A stretch of 64,000 nucleotides of DNA, taken from the NCBI GenBank assembly GCA_009760855.2, contig WPIO01000130.1, forward strand, positions 62,001-126,000, written 5' to 3'. The notes beneath the pieces are model-generated. The model was not told the origin of the DNA. It did not search any database and was given only the letters and a program-made list of their open reading frames with translations. The translations under genes were made by a program, and so were the position numbers. The stretch is from Cristatella mucedo. Lineage: Eukaryota; Bryozoa; Phylactolaemata; Cristatellidae. Below, one piece after another: positions 48,775 through 62,545 of this stretch (position 1 is the first letter of the stretch; each line of letters begins with the position of its first letter).

Positions 48775-49690
48775 TAGTAATAATAATAATAATACACTTG
48801 ATAAAGCGCCCTCAGAGAACTCAATCTCTCTCTAGGCGCTTTACATTTGCTGCAAAGGGAAATGCAATTGAATGGTGAGTAAAATCATGCTTGACAAACG
48901 AACAAAATGAATAACATGGTTAGGGGTGACATGCACAGGGTCAACATGCAAATGTGGTTAGTGGCAGCATGCACAGTGTCAGCACGCATAAGCACATCAA
49001 GGATGAATCACATGGACCCACTAAATGCTGTCCTAAATAGGTGTGTTGTAAGTTCTTTTTAAATGTAATCAAGTCAGGGGATGTTCTGACGCAAGTCGGG
49101 AGGGAGTTCCAGGCTTTGGGAGCATACGAACTAAATGCACGGCCTCCAAAGGATTTGAGGTTTGTACGAGGTATTGGTAGACTGCTGGATTCCGAAAAGT
49201 GGGTAGTACGATGGTTGGCCTGGTGGAGGAGTAGATCTGACAGATAGGCTGGAGCCAAAGAATGAAGTGACCTCAAAGTGAGCGACGAAACGTTGACGTC
49301 AATCCGTTGCTTGACTGGTAGCCAGTGCAGGTCGGCGAGAAGTGATGTGATGTGGCAACTTCGGTGCTCACGACAGACAAGCCTAGCTGGAGAGTTTTGC
49401 ACCGGCTGTAATCGTCCGATCGCACATGCTGGTAGGCCAGTAAGCAGGGAGTTGCAGAAGTCGAGACGGTATGTCACGAATGCATGGACCAACTTAGACG
49501 GGGTATCCTTATCTAAACAAGCCCGAATTTTAGCAATCTTATGTAGCTGAAAGTAGGCAGATTTGACTGCGGAGCCGATGTGGTCGTCTAATGAGAGGTC
49601 ACTTTGGAACATGACACCTAGATTTCGAACTGATTCAACAGGAGATATGCTGGCAGAGTCAAATTTTTAGCGTCTTTACTTGTGGACGAA
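48775..49690 (-). mobile_element. LINE-A copy with 220-codon open RT C-terminal frame
   Basis: Read leftward from about 49,670: SVRNLGVMFQSDLSLDDHI (a typical RT thumb motif), TYRLDFCNSLLTGLP, LQPVQNSPARLV, LHWLPVKQRID, SLHSLAPAYLSDLL, FSSYAPKAWNSLPTCV and TFKKNL. Then come stop, 3' UTR, tail hairpin (48,805-48,842) and (TAA)n. The frame is intact for over 220 codons, making it the youngest LINE-A here. Motifs are those of L2/CR1-clade non-LTR retrotransposons. It is 5'-truncated, so it cannot move on its own. Confidence 0.9.
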
Positions 49691-50075
49691 CTTATTACAG
49701 CCGTAATTCGGGCTTTTATAGCTCTAGTAGATGTAAGGATTGTTCCTAAGAACTTAGGAACAGAAGTTGTTCAAATTGGCCGACTTTAGAACAGCACATA
49801 AAAGCCTAGATTGGATTCCTAGGTCACAGCAGGCTGTCGCCCACTCTTCATTCTTCGTGTAAAGATTGTCGCTAAGCTGCTACTTTTGGAAAACGTTGAC
49901 AAAAATGAATTCTCGAGAAAAATTCAGTCGGGAATCGAGCGAGACTACTCCTCTGAAAACTGCATCCCTACGCGTGGCTAAAGGCGCTCTCAGCATCAAC
50001 AAGAACACGAGCACCATCAGCTCCTGCTTAATCTGCAAGCTTCGTTTACGCTATTGATCGTTCTCTCTCTCTCTC

Positions 50076-50705
<630 letters not shown>

Positions 50706-50789
50706 TCACTCCGTGTCGCACGATGACCAGTTCTTCTCATCTAGCAGCACCGGTCGCCTGCTTTGTTCCCTCTCTCCGCCCCCCGTCCC

Positions 50790-51865
50790 TTAGCTGTTCT
50801 TAATTACGCGGAGCCTCCCAGAAAAGTGACACGGGCCCGTAGCATCGGCCGTCGCTTCTGCGCTGATGACATCCAGCTGCCCTTGTCAGGCAAGCCGACG
50901 GTATTAGCTGCTGCGACTATTAAACTGGATGCCTGCCTTGCCGACATTCGATCCTTGAAAGAAGGCAAATTTCCATAAGCCAAACGACGGTACAGCCAAG
51001 CTCTACAACTCAAAGGACACCGTAAGCGTACCGCTTGATTGTGCGCTCTGCTCTCTTAACTGATGGTGCTGTAATGCGGACGTGACTGTCTGCTTGTAAT
51101 TTAGGCGCCCTCTTCGGTAGCCGCTTGGCGCGTACAAGTTTCATTCAGGAGACCGCTTCGCAGCATCGGGGCATCCCTTTTGATCCTCGTCCCAAGATTA
51201 GGGATTCTCCACTGCGGTGGCTTATTACAGGTCTTACTAGCGGCTCTTCTGTGTCTAGGTTGAACTACCACGGTTCACTGTTGGCTGAGCTGAATGTGGC
51301 TGCAAGATTTGTCAAAAAAGTCCGAGAGATTCAGCCATCTATCTCCTTTGGGGACGGAGTTGCAATGGCTCCAGGTTGATCAACTGATTCAGAGAGAAAT
51401 TCTTACTCCGACCCACGATACCCGCGATGGCTCGGCTCTGTCATACCGAGCTGAACAGGCGAACTAGCTTTAACCTCCTAGTGCCCCCAGGTGGAAAATA
51501 AAGTATCTCCTCCACTCCTAAGCCTAGCGCCTGTTGACGCCAAAGGCTTTGGCTCTGTAGTTTATAGTTTGAATAGCTCAATTTCACAATTCCTAAGCAG
51601 CACCATATTCTCTCCAGCTTCTGACTCTGGTACATCCGCTTTAGAAATCCTGTGCTGCAACTTCCGTGCTACTTGACTTTCTCGACTGCCCAGCTTACCC
51701 ATCAAAACGTCTCTCTTTCTTTTGTTGAGTTAGATTGAGTCTGTTGAAATCCGCTTGAGCTTTAAGTAAACTACAGACGACTCTCCTATTTAGAAACCAC
51801 TTAGCCTGTACGGCTTTGTGGAGTGGCAGATGGAGATGCATACAGTAAATGTATGTGTACTTGAC
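50790..51865 (+). mobile_element. LINE-B copy with RT active-site box
   Basis: Plus frame near 50,840-50,970 reads GRRFCADDIQLPLSGKPTV and KLDACLADIRS. The ADD triad corresponds to the YADD catalytic box of non-LTR reverse transcriptases, and the rest to the downstream helix. A later frame (51,240-51,330) has SRLNYHGSLLAELNVAARFV, the RT C-terminal motif. The LINE-B end follows (tctccagcttctgactctgg, tggcagatggagatgcatac). Frames are broken in several places. Confidence 0.75.
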
Positions 51866-52554
51866 TAGATGCCGAAACCAAGACTCCCAGCGTCCTTATT
51901 CTAGCCTGGTCACCGGGCTGAGCTCATGAGTTTCCACATTTACCGATTTGCAATCCGCCCGATATTTTTCGATCTCTAGTTTCACCTGTCAGCCAAGCTG
52001 ATAAATAGCATGCCGATGCTCATATTAACCGCTTTTGTTGCTTCAGTGCCTGCTGGACCCATTACAAAATGAGCCAAGAAATGACTAGTTTGTCATTCTA
52101 TTCGTTTTTAACTTTCAATCCGAAAGGTTTTTCAGGCCCGCTGCAACGCAATAAGCACCAGCCCTCACCCGAACTGAAGTTAATTTGATGATATTTAAGT
52201 CAATGTTCACTCAGTTCATGGTTGCTTGAGCCTCCAAAACCCGGCCACTAAGCAGGCAGTACTGATATGCTATATGTGCAGCATTGAAACTAAAAATATA
52301 GGGGCAATCTTGCTCTGGGTAGGTAACATTTGAACTATTTTGCTCCTAACGAAATCTCCTCTGTGTAGGCATTATAAAAAAACTTACGTTTAAGGGAGCA
52401 ACTAGCAATGTTTTACTTACCACTTCCGAACATTGAACACTGCTGATTTCGAGCGATCTACATCATTTATTTATCATTATTTCCGAGTATTTCATAGCTT
52501 AGTCACAGGAATGCTGTAGCTGTAGCAGCCAGGCCCTTGCTAACTTATGTTACT
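51866..52554. other. Unassigned sequence
   Basis: Moderately AT-rich; no coding or repeat feature recognised. Confidence 0.45.
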
Positions 52555-52714
52555 GGGCCGTGATAGCCCTTAAGGTAAGATGCTCGCTCTTAACGATCGA
52601 GGTCGTGGGTTCGAATCCTGCAATTTAGCGATCCTTTATTGCCAACTGCAAGCGATGGAGATAGCCGACAAAGCTCTTCTGCCGGTGTACTAATGAGGCT
52701 GTTAAATCAGCTAA
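52555..52714 (+). mobile_element. SINE2 copy
   Basis: Plus orientation: gggttcgaatcctg B box, gcgatcctttattgccaact, gctcttctgccg and aggctgttaaatcagct end. Confidence 0.87.
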
Positions 52715-53910
52715 TATTTTTAAAGTTAAAAGCAGCTGGTATAACTTCTAAATAAATCCCAAATCTTAGCTAAACTTCTAGTAGTTTCGTTGTCATACCT
52801 TCACTACAGAATATTCCAAAAATGCCACGTAGACAATAGCTCCATGAATGTTAAAATTTTACGTTTGGTAGGAAGTGAGGACCAGTTCGAAATCATTATT
52901 CACATATTAAGCTTAGTGCAACCGGAAAAAAAAAATTTTCCATGAAGTGCTTTGCTACGAGTACCCGTCGTCATCCACACGAACGCACATTCTCGGTAGC
53001 AACAAACCGCCCTCGTGTCTGACGCCACTGCAGTGCCGCCGATACTGGTACAACTGGCGCCGCCTCGAAGCATGGAAAACGATACCTAGACACAGTATCC
53101 ACAACAAGCAGGTGGCAATCTGCAGCAGTCTCAGCTGTGTTGTAACTGATGTCTCACTTCAAGCGTGCGCACGTGACCATTTGCTCAAGCCAGCGGTCGA
53201 ACGCTAGCTGCAGACTTAGATCCCATCGATCTTAAACTCATGCAGCCTCGAAGCTTTCGAGATGCTTGCTTACGCCTCTCTTAACATAAATCGCAGAACT
53301 CTGCGAGTTATATTAAGATATATTATATTAAGCCTTAGAACTTCGCGAGCAAACTCTGCTGACTCGACCACATAATCCACGGCCTCCAATTGGCCGGCGC
53401 GCGCTTCAGAAGTGCACGGGGAGCGCCCCGCATCGTGCGGGCGAGTGTCGCTGCCAGCGGAAGACCGCCGCCCGAGTGCGTGCGGATGGCGCGCAGTGAT
53501 GACGACGCTGCCAGTAATGGCGCCCGATACGAGAGTTCAAACGCCGAACGGCCTTAATTTTCCTTCGCCCCAGCGAATGCGTCTTTTTGGTTCCGTCGTG
53601 CTATGCGCGTGCGTACCTGCGAAGGACTCAGTTCTCCTTATTAGCCACAGGTCTTACAAGCCGGTGGGCGCGAGTGCCTTCATGCTTGCTTTAGGGCGCT
53701 AAACATTTCAGGACTCAGCTGACCTACTCTTTCGTTATAGCACCCTTGATGCCATGCACGACACTCACCGCCTGGTACCGATTCGCATGCAGCTTGTCTC
53801 AAAAGCGCCCGGATGGAGATTCCCTCTTCTTAGGGCACTATTCAAATGCCCGATTATTATTGTCATTATCATTATTATTATCGATACCCCTACCCACCCG
53901 CGGCCGCTGC

Positions 53911-53911
53911 T

Positions 53912-53956
<45 letters not shown>
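53911..53956. repeat. (CCG)n trinucleotide repeat
   Basis: About 15 uninterrupted CCG triplets between cgctgctccg and tcgtcccctg. Confidence 0.96.
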
Positions 53957-53957
<1 letters not shown>

Positions 53958-54393
53958 CGTCCCCTGTACGTACGAAGAGCGGCCGGACCGTCTAGCGAGC
54001 AGTCAGCGTGCGCCACGCCCACTACGCCTTTATCGCTTGCTCCCTGCGCTCCGAGATAAAGCTGTGGGACAGACGCCGCCTTCGTCTGCGTCACCGCTGT
54101 GCCCGGCGCTTATCTGGCACTGCCCCCCAGCTCAGGGCCTTGCTCGCCTACTCTCGATTGGGCCCATCCCCATGTCTGCGCAGTCACCGTCGAAGTTAAT
54201 CGAAGGGATCCGGAAATGACTTTCAATTGGCAACGCGCTCGATTCGGCGGCGCGGGAGGGTTGATTGCGAAATTTCGCGGTCGACACCTCAGTCGACAAC
54301 CGTCTTGCGTGGAGCCGTCTTTTTGCCTTCATAAACGTCGCGGTGTGCAGCGCGTTTTAGGCACTGTTGAGAGTCGAAACTTATGAATGACGC

Positions 54394-54723
<330 letters not shown>

Positions 54724-56351
54724 GACAAATACGGCCACGAACGTCCGTAATGGCTCCGAAACTAGTCTTTCCGGCAAACCCAGCGCCGGTAACTGAAGAG
54801 CTAGACGTCGCTTTCGCACGGCCTGATACCGGCGGTGCTGTCTCCGCGAGGCGTGGCTAGCGAGTCAACGAAATAGGACTAATGCACACAGCTATATGAG
54901 CCGACGATACCAGCGCGCTGAAACGACGTTGGTGCGCCACGTCAGCTAGACGACGGATGTGGACATATTTTTCGCGGCTCCTTTTTAATGGCTCGAAACC
55001 GGCTACGTCATAATCTAGCGTTGAGCGGCGTAAAAGTTGAAGTCATGTAATAGTCACTCCTGCTCTGGATACAAAGCCAGGCAGACGAGCTACACCCGAG
55101 GCTTTGGACCGTCCAGCTGAGTTGGCCTCTGGGCGTCGTGCGAGAGTTGCGGCACGCGGTGGCCGCTGCTGGAAACCAGTAGCCTTTCACGGCTGTCCAA
55201 ATAGACACTCGTCGTCCTTATGGAAATGGACTCGTTGTGTCAAGGTAAGGCTGCTCTTCATTGCCGCCGAGTTCCGTTACCTACGGTCGCCGCTCTTGGG
55301 TGTATTGGTACCGTCCCTACCAATCGCTAGCCGTAATCCGAAGGCTCCGGGTTTCGCCGCCATTCGTTATGCGCTGGCAAGGCTAGCACCGTTACGAGCT
55401 CTGCGTTGCGTGTTTGCATTGCGCTGTAAGCATCGCGATTGCCCATTCCTCAGGCGAATTCCGTGTGCCGAACGGTCGGTCGTATAATCCAGCCGCTCGA
55501 GCGGTCGGAATGTTCGCAGTTACAGAGCTTGAAGATGGCTGACCAAGTGGAAATATAGAAAATAGCAAGGCGTAGCTGTCGAAAACTAGGATACGTTTAG
55601 TCTGCAATCTTCATAATTCAGGCAGAATTATTCTGGCAGGCGCAGTCCTGGTCGCGCTAGCAATACCGACCCGGTTACCTTGCAAGCACGATTTAGGCCT
55701 CGCGCCCCCGTAGTTCGCACATTTTGCTCTCGGTTGGCGACACGGCGCTTCGAGGCACTCTGCAGACCGTCGCACAGCCCCGGATGCGAGTAGCAGCACC
55801 CACCGACTGCTGCCAAATGTCCACTCGCGGAGGAATCTGCCGCGGACAAAGGCTCCGAATCTTCGAGCGGAGGCAGCGCATGTCTCCTCTACCTGCTCCC
55901 TGCCACTCTTCAAAGATGGCTGCGGTTGGACACGAAAGACCTCAAAGTGATAAACTATATCGTTACGGACACATGCCAGTACAAGCAGGCATCTATTTTT
56001 CTTAGGGTGAAGGTCGGCGTTCCGCCTTGCCGGCACTGTGCGACCAGCTGCTAGGATTGAGAGGTGTAAACCGCGAGCTTGGAAGGAAACAATTCACACT
56101 GGGAAGAAAATCGTGCTAGTAGCTTCTTTTAAGTTTAAGCTAACTAAGTGTGGTTCTCCTGTAATGGCTTGCTCAGTGATCACGACTTTGATATAACGAG
56201 GCTGCTGTGCTGACATTAAAACTGACAGCAATACGCGCTCGGGCCATTTCTTTCTTGCGGTTAATTATTCTGCACGCAAAATTATTCTGCACGAAAAGAG
56301 AAAACTCGCTGAAGCCTCGGCTGCACTGCACACTACGCTGCTCTCTCTCAT

Positions 56352-56394
<43 letters not shown>

Positions 56395-57683
56395 TTTGCT
56401 TTCACTTGCTTCTTTCACTTTGCTTTCATTTTTTCCCTTTGCGTCACTTCCTTTGAACCTAAGCAAAGCGCTCCCTAGTTGATCCTGCCTACAGCCGCCG
56501 CGTGATGATTTCACCTTTGCACGAGTGCCTGCGGCGGCCTATTGAAGTGGCGTCAAACATGCGTGACTTGAAGCAGAGATGTTCAGCTCTACGAATGTTT
56601 ACCCCCCCCCCCCCCCGCGAGGTCTAGCAGCACAGCAGCCGGCATCGTGCTGACCGGCCCCCGAAACTCCAACTCCTTCCTGCTCCGATCCTCTATTTAC
56701 AACCCCGGCCCAAGCGTAACCGTGAATGTAGATATTGTTTACCTGCGCGAGTCATTCAAAAAGCATGCTCCGCCGTAGTGTGACCGTTGGGCTGTTCGCT
56801 CTATTGGTTCACTTTTGGAGCGAATACTATCTTTCCTTACTATTTTCCTTCGGTCACGCTCTAGATGGCGCTATTCCTCTGTCATGAAATAGCACACCCA
56901 TTTCGCCTTGGCGAGTCTAAAGGAGCAAGCCACTGGCTCTACGAGCATTCGGCGACCGTCAGGTCGACAATCCTGCCTAAGACAATGAATAACTTTCGTG
57001 GCTTCACTCGTTCCGAGGGAAGCCACGAAAGCTACACAGAAGCCACACCACTGCATTTCTCTACCTCGCCTACGCTTGTAGGGCAACGCGGAGTTATGTG
57101 CTTGAAAGTTGCGAATGGCGCTCTGCTGCCGGATGCATTTGAAAGTATTGTGCTCCGAGCACCTCAAGCTACATCGGACTTGCACTAAGCGCTACGATCA
57201 GCTCGCGAGAGGCACGTCCTAATTAGTACCTACATATGACCGTACTTAAGGGTTCGCGGCTGGCACGCTCTCCGGTCTTTTACTTCAGGCTGATTCAGCT
57301 GGCAAGTCTCCCGAATTTACTACTTCCTGTCGCAAATGGGATACCCTGAATGCATTCATGTCATCATGCTGGAACCACGAAATCGTGTCAAAAAAAGAGG
57401 GCTGCCGTTATTCATGCGCCAGCCGCCGTGCACAAAAGCCGCGAGAATGGACGTTGACGCATCAACAGCTGCTAAGGCGATTTCACGTAGTCCTGGCATC
57501 TCATGTTCGGAAGAAATTTTGTAACGAAGGCTGGACTGGTGTAGATCCGTAGAATCTCAGTCAGCGTATTCGGGTTTCCTCTTTCATTACAAGCCATATA
57601 AAGATCTTGCTCCAATTAGTCGAGACCCTATTCACCAAAGCGCTTCTCTCGACGACGGCTTCTCAGTTCTGGAGTCTCCGTGT

Positions 57684-57685
<2 letters not shown>
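54724..57685. other. Unassigned sequence, no gene supported
   Basis: Contains (CT)n at 56,340-56,391 and a poly-C run at 56,604-56,617. Open frames of up to 141 codons occur on both strands with no domain, signal peptide or splice-phase support. Confidence 0.45.
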
Positions 57686-57717
<32 letters not shown>

Positions 57718-57790
57718 CACTTGATAAAGCGCCCTCAGAGAACTCAGTCTCTTTCTAGGCGCTTTATACTTGCTGCAGACAAAGGTGTTT
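57686..57790 (-). mobile_element. LINE-A tail fragment
   Basis: (AAT)n repeats, cacttgataaagcgccctca, gagaactcagtctctttcta, ggcgctttatacttgctgca: the standard LINE-A end, only about 100 bp. Confidence 0.85.
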
Positions 57791-57859
57791 CATGAAACCT
57801 CTTAGATTCAGGCTTAGAGTCTAGCCCTGGGTGCTTCCTTTTCAGCGGCCCTGAGCTGC

Positions 57860-58062
57860 TACTTCCATGCTGCTCACTATCTCAACTGCTATCCTGACTC
57901 TGCTATGCTTCCCGCTTTCTCTTTTTTTCGTGAAACGAAGTCTGTTGGCTACTGAATGCGTATCGAAAGCCGATTAGGCTGCGAGTGCGCTATACAAAAC
58001 TCTCTTGCGTAACACCGACATGGTCTGTATGACTTTGTGGAGTTACAGACGGTGATACATTG
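57860..58062 (+). mobile_element. LINE-B 3' end
   Basis: Same order as the 41.3-kb copy: gactctgctatgcttcccgc, the AGCC-gatta-GGCT hairpin, gcgctatacaaaactctctt and a terminal gttacagacggtgatacatt. Confidence 0.85.
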
Positions 58063-58069
58063 CATTAGA

Positions 58070-58214
58070 TACATAGGGTCATAGCTCAAGGGTAAGAACC
58101 CAGGTCGTGGGTTTGAGTACTTCTGCAAGCAATCCTTTTTTGCTCACTGCAAGAGGCAGTGTTAATCATTGAAGCTCTTCTGCCGCCAAGTTAACGAGGC
58201 TCTGCGATTAGCTG
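58070..58214 (+). mobile_element. SINE2 copy, decayed
   Basis: Plus orientation: caggtcgtgggtttgagtac, aagctcttctgccgccaagt, end near attagctgacc. It abuts the end of a LINE-B copy. Confidence 0.75.
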
Positions 58215-59314
58215 ACCGTTACTGTGTTTTATTTTTACTTTACTTTAGCCCGATTACGACGCTGCTCCAGAGATATCTTGAAGTTCGACAGCACCTCGAA
58301 GCCTACCGGAATGAGCTTCCTTGCCACCTTTGCAGTTCCCCTTAATTGATTTAAGTAAATAACTAAAATCATCGCTTTATTTGAGGTTGAAAGTCCTCGC
58401 CTTCTCGCTGGCCTTTGTATCTGCTCGAAAGCGCTCGAGCCGCCACGCAGTTGCTCGCACTTTCCCTTTCTCACCTTCCCCTTCTCGGCTGTCAAGATTG
58501 CACGCCGTGGCCTTTGCTCCGTTGCGAGTCGGCTACCGGTTGCACGCGTGCGAAGTAATTAAAAGCGAGTTGCCATTTTCAGAAAGCTGTCGACGACCGC
58601 GCCGCGCTGTCACTCTTCTTGCCTCCGGTAGTTTTCCTATGAAGATGTGGATGGCTAATACTAAACCCCTACGATCTGCACTTGATATCCGTCGCTCGGA
58701 TCACACAAGGCGGCGATAGTAAGCTAGCGAGGTCCGGCGCGAAAGAATGGCACGAATGTTTGCAGCACGAACCACATTAGCAGCTGAGCCGGGCGGTCGC
58801 GTACTATCTCTCAGCAGCCTGAGGCATCCGGCATCTGGATTGCAGCTGCTGGCCTCACCCAGCAGGTTTTTGTCATTCTTATCGCAAGCATGTGGCAACA
58901 GGGCGTATCGAGATCTCAGTCATTAAAAGCAGCTGCCTGCGGATGTCCATGTCTAGGAACAGTCGCGTCTGGCGAGAACGCTTCCTCGGCTGGCGAGAAC
59001 GCTTCTTTCACAGAGCGCTGGTCCTACCCACTTTTCAACTACACACGTGTAGTAATCCCTCCTCTCTAACTCGCCAAGAGTTCACCTGATTTAGCGACGT
59101 TCACCCTGATTTCTTCTTTGACAAGATGTTGTTGGCAGCCGCGTGCAAGCCGCAGAGCTGCTTCGATATTGGGAATGCCATGTGAAGCTGATTGGTGTGT
59201 CAAGTATCAGGATTTAATCGATGAAGGATCCTAACTTGGTTTTTCCGAAGGGGGGCATTCCTGATTGGGCTAAAGGAGCATGACACGCAGCTTTCCGGCT
59301 AGCATTGTCTTGCA
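58215..59314. other. Unassigned sequence
   Basis: No gene or repeat recognised. One open frame at 58,381-58,719 lacks domain features. Confidence 0.45.
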
Positions 59315-59466
59315 GGTCAGTCGAAGGGAGGCCAGGGCTCACGACTCAGGCCACGGGCTCGAGTCCCACAGTGGGCAATCCTTCATTGCCCACTGCAATC
59401 TTGAGGGGAGTGGTGATGGCCGCCAAGGCTTTTTCGTGCTAAATATATGAGGCTGTTAAATCAGCC
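59315..59466 (+). mobile_element. SINE2 copy
   Basis: Plus orientation: acgggctcgagtcccacagt, gggcaatccttcattgccca, then a shortened stem region and aggctgttaaatcagccgac end. Confidence 0.8.
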
Positions 59467-60595
59467 GACCTTTAGCTCGACCTGTAAGTCAAAGTTCTCG
59501 GGGTTAACGCTGACAGAAAGCCAAACCTGGCACTTGTCATTACTTCTCGTCAGCGGATTTCTAGATCAGCATTACAGAAATGGCGTAACCTGTTTACACT
59601 CGCCAACCAGGGAGCTAGCCAAACGCTGGGCGTGTTGATAGATGACATTTATATGCAGATGCTAAGCCCAGTGCTAGTGGCAAAACTAGTGTTCATTTGC
59701 ATCAGCGTGCACGCCTTGCTTTCGTAATGAAATCTGACTCGGAGTTATGCCGCGACTTACGCTTTTCGGATTCAGGATTCGTTGATTGGAAAATATGCAT
59801 TTAGGTTAACACTGGAGTAATGTGTGTTTACTTAAACTTGATTACATGCCTGTCGCGAGCCAGTTCCCAAGTTCATTAACATTTGCGAAAGACTTAGCTG
59901 AACCACGCTGTAGTGCGAAAGTATGTGCGTAGCCAAGCCCTCTCCAGCTTTGCTTTCTCTTGTATGCGCGATCCATCAGAAGAACAGCAAGTGTCTATGC
60001 ATATCTTCCATCATTTGTCTCTGAAATGTCAATTTCCGCACTCAGAAAACTAACTCTTAGGCAAAGTCTGCAAGCAAAGACATCAGCAGCAGGAGGACTG
60101 AAATGCTTAAAACTAAGTCAGCATCTGTGCTTGAGATAACTCAGCTGCATCTATCTTGCAGTGTAACTGTATCTATCGGTCGCCCTCCCCCAAACCAGTG
60201 TTATGCTCGTGGGCAGCTGCACTGCAGCTGCGTTGCACATGCTAGTACGGGCTGCCCTTGCTGAGATTCGGAAGGCATGGACAGCTCAGTCGCCGTCGTT
60301 GTCCTGTTGAGCCGACCTCAATTACTTTACCAATTTCTAATTTTTTTTTTTAATTTTTTACATATACTTTATCAATTATTAATTAGTAGCAGACCGCAGC
60401 TCCGACCCGTCATCGCTTGGGCACGTGACTCGTGTCCCGCCAGCTCGAGCTGCCCTGCAGCAGGCGCCATTGGGCTGGTGGTGGTGCGTGTACTGCACAG
60501 GTGAATGTAGAGGTGAATTGCGGCTGGTTTGCCACTATCGGAAGAACGCAGTATTTTTGGGCAAGAGGCAAATTCAGGTATACGCAGATGAAATG
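59467..60595. other. Unassigned sequence
   Basis: A poly-T patch lies at about 60,341-60,358. Nothing coding is supported. Confidence 0.45.
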
Positions 60596-60597
60596 GA

Positions 60598-61240
60598 ATG
60601 TAATGCGTCTCCGTCTGTAACTCTACGAAGCCACAGCGTTTAAGTGTGTGTCTTCTATAGCGCTTTCAAAGCATAATTGTAAAGCGGATTGTGGTGTGCA
60701 CACTATAGCCAAGAGACTTCATCTCATACAAGAAAGAGAAAGTGATAAGGATAGCTGAGTCAGGAGGTTAGTCGAGGAAATTAGTAACGTGTAAGTAGAA
60801 GCTCAGCAAAGCTGGTAAGAATTTGCCACAGTCAGCAGCAGGAGAGAAGATGTCGCTGCGTAAGAGTTGTAAAAGTGAGACCGGAAGATTGTGAAGAAAC
60901 TGACTGGAAGCCATCAAATGTGCCTTCAGCAGAGCAGACAGATGGCTGGACCGGTGGAATTTTTTGACTGGCTTTGCAGCAATAGTCACCACCAGCTGCA
61001 GAGGCGTAATGACCTATTTTGGTAGCCTAGTCAAAACTGAATTACAGTAGTCCAGCCTTGGCAGAACCGGGGAGTTCGTACAATGTTTAGCCACCCAGCA
61101 TGGTGGACTGTCCCCAATCTTAGACAGGGATCAAATGTGATGGCTAACTGTGAACGTGGTCTTCTTATGGAAGCTTTTAAACTTTAAGCAGTTGTCAAAG
61201 CGACACCCAAATTCTGATCGCACGATGAAGATCTCCTTAC
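60598..61240 (-). mobile_element. LINE-B copy, longer and decayed
   Basis: The terminal sequence (aatgtaatgcgtctccgtct) is at the left. Read leftward, the frame before it has LLQLLRSDIFSPAADCGKFL and LLSFYLHVTNFLD. Further right, degraded RT sequence aligns by eye with the 24.2-kb copy. Confidence 0.72.
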
Positions 61241-61962
61241 GACATCACTAATTGGAGGACCAAGAAGACTCTTAGTCCAGCTTAGGCTTTTGGTGTCCTA
61301 TGGATAGAATGGTGTGCACACGCATGCAACTTCAAAGTATCGCCGGGGAACTGAATATCCTGAGTAGTGACAACTGCTGGAATCCCTGTAAGCTTGTATC
61401 TAATATTACCCTAGTTTCGAGTACGGCCACTGAGTTTCTTTGATATGGTTACTCTGTGATGCTTTCTTAGCAATTCTGCTTAATCATCCAAGTGTCATGC
61501 CATGTAAGCTGTGTAAAAGCTATTTCTTTCGGGTCCATTATTGATGATGCAATGCAGATATAATCAGTCTGTACAGCAGATGGCCGATTGGCCTATGAAA
61601 TGTTAGAGCACTGATGCTGCCGGTGGAATCTGGGCGGTAGACCAATCCGTCGGCACTCCAGCTTTTCACGGTGTTCGCTATCACTTGAGATTGTTAGAAG
61701 CGAACAGCCAGTTGTATGTGGGCACTATATTATCGATAGCTCTCACAAAGATCCAGATCAAATCCTATTTGGTCCTGCTCCATTTTCAGGCTGTCTCGCG
61801 GCTCAGAACGTGAGCTTTGGAGTCCAGCATCTAGTCTGAAGGGTGCATCCTCAATCGTCAGGCTTGAATCCGGCCGTCGCAGTTGAAGGTCATCCCAGAT
61901 CCACCCCTAAGCCTTAGTAAGGATGCGAAATGTAACGGTCGCAGCGAGATCGCAGATGCAGG

Positions 61963-62072
61963 CGCGATCGAGCGATTAACGCGTGGCGATCGAGCGATTA
62001 ACGCGTGGCGATCGAGCGATTAACGCGTGGCGATCGAGCGATTAACGCGTGGCGATCGAGCGATTATCGTGT
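61963..62072. repeat. 22-bp tandem repeat, five copies
   Basis: Units start at 61,963, 61,985, 62,007, 62,029 and 62,051; each contains gcgatcgagcgatta and acgcgtg. The first four are identical and the last has two substitutions. Confidence 0.95.
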
Positions 62073-62184
62073 GGCTTCGCCTTGCGGCTACTCTGACTCG
62101 CCCTTTTATCTCGAGACAGTGCCTGCCGTGGCCTCAGACTGGAAGTTTTCGAGTAGTAGTTCGAGCGAGTGTGAGGCCGGGCAC

Positions 62185-62345
62185 GGACGGAAAGTGAGGG
62201 AAATGTGTGTGAATACCTGTGCTTGTGTGAGTACATGTTTGTGCGAGTGTGTGTGAGTGTAGGTTTGCGTGTGCGTGCATAGCTGTGTGAACGTGTGTTT
62301 GTGCTGCATGCATGAGCTCTCGCGATTGTGTATGTGTGTGTGTAT

Positions 62346-62402
<57 letters not shown>

Positions 62403-62425
62403 CGCGCGAGCACGCGCGCGCGCGG
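62185..62425. repeat. (TG)n passing into (CG)n
   Basis: Imperfect then perfect TG repeats (62,355-62,393) lead into gcgcgcgcgcgcgag and acgcgcgcgcgcg, an alternating purine-pyrimidine tract. Confidence 0.95.
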
Positions 62426-62472
62426 GTGAGAGAGAAAGTGTGTGTATATTTGTACCTACAATATCTAGAGTG

Positions 62473-62475
<3 letters not shown>

Positions 62476-62545
<70 letters not shown>

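Noticed and set aside
55611-56036. 141-codon minus-strand open frame
   Set aside because: No domain, signal peptide or repeat match, and overlapping frames on both strands; nothing supports it.
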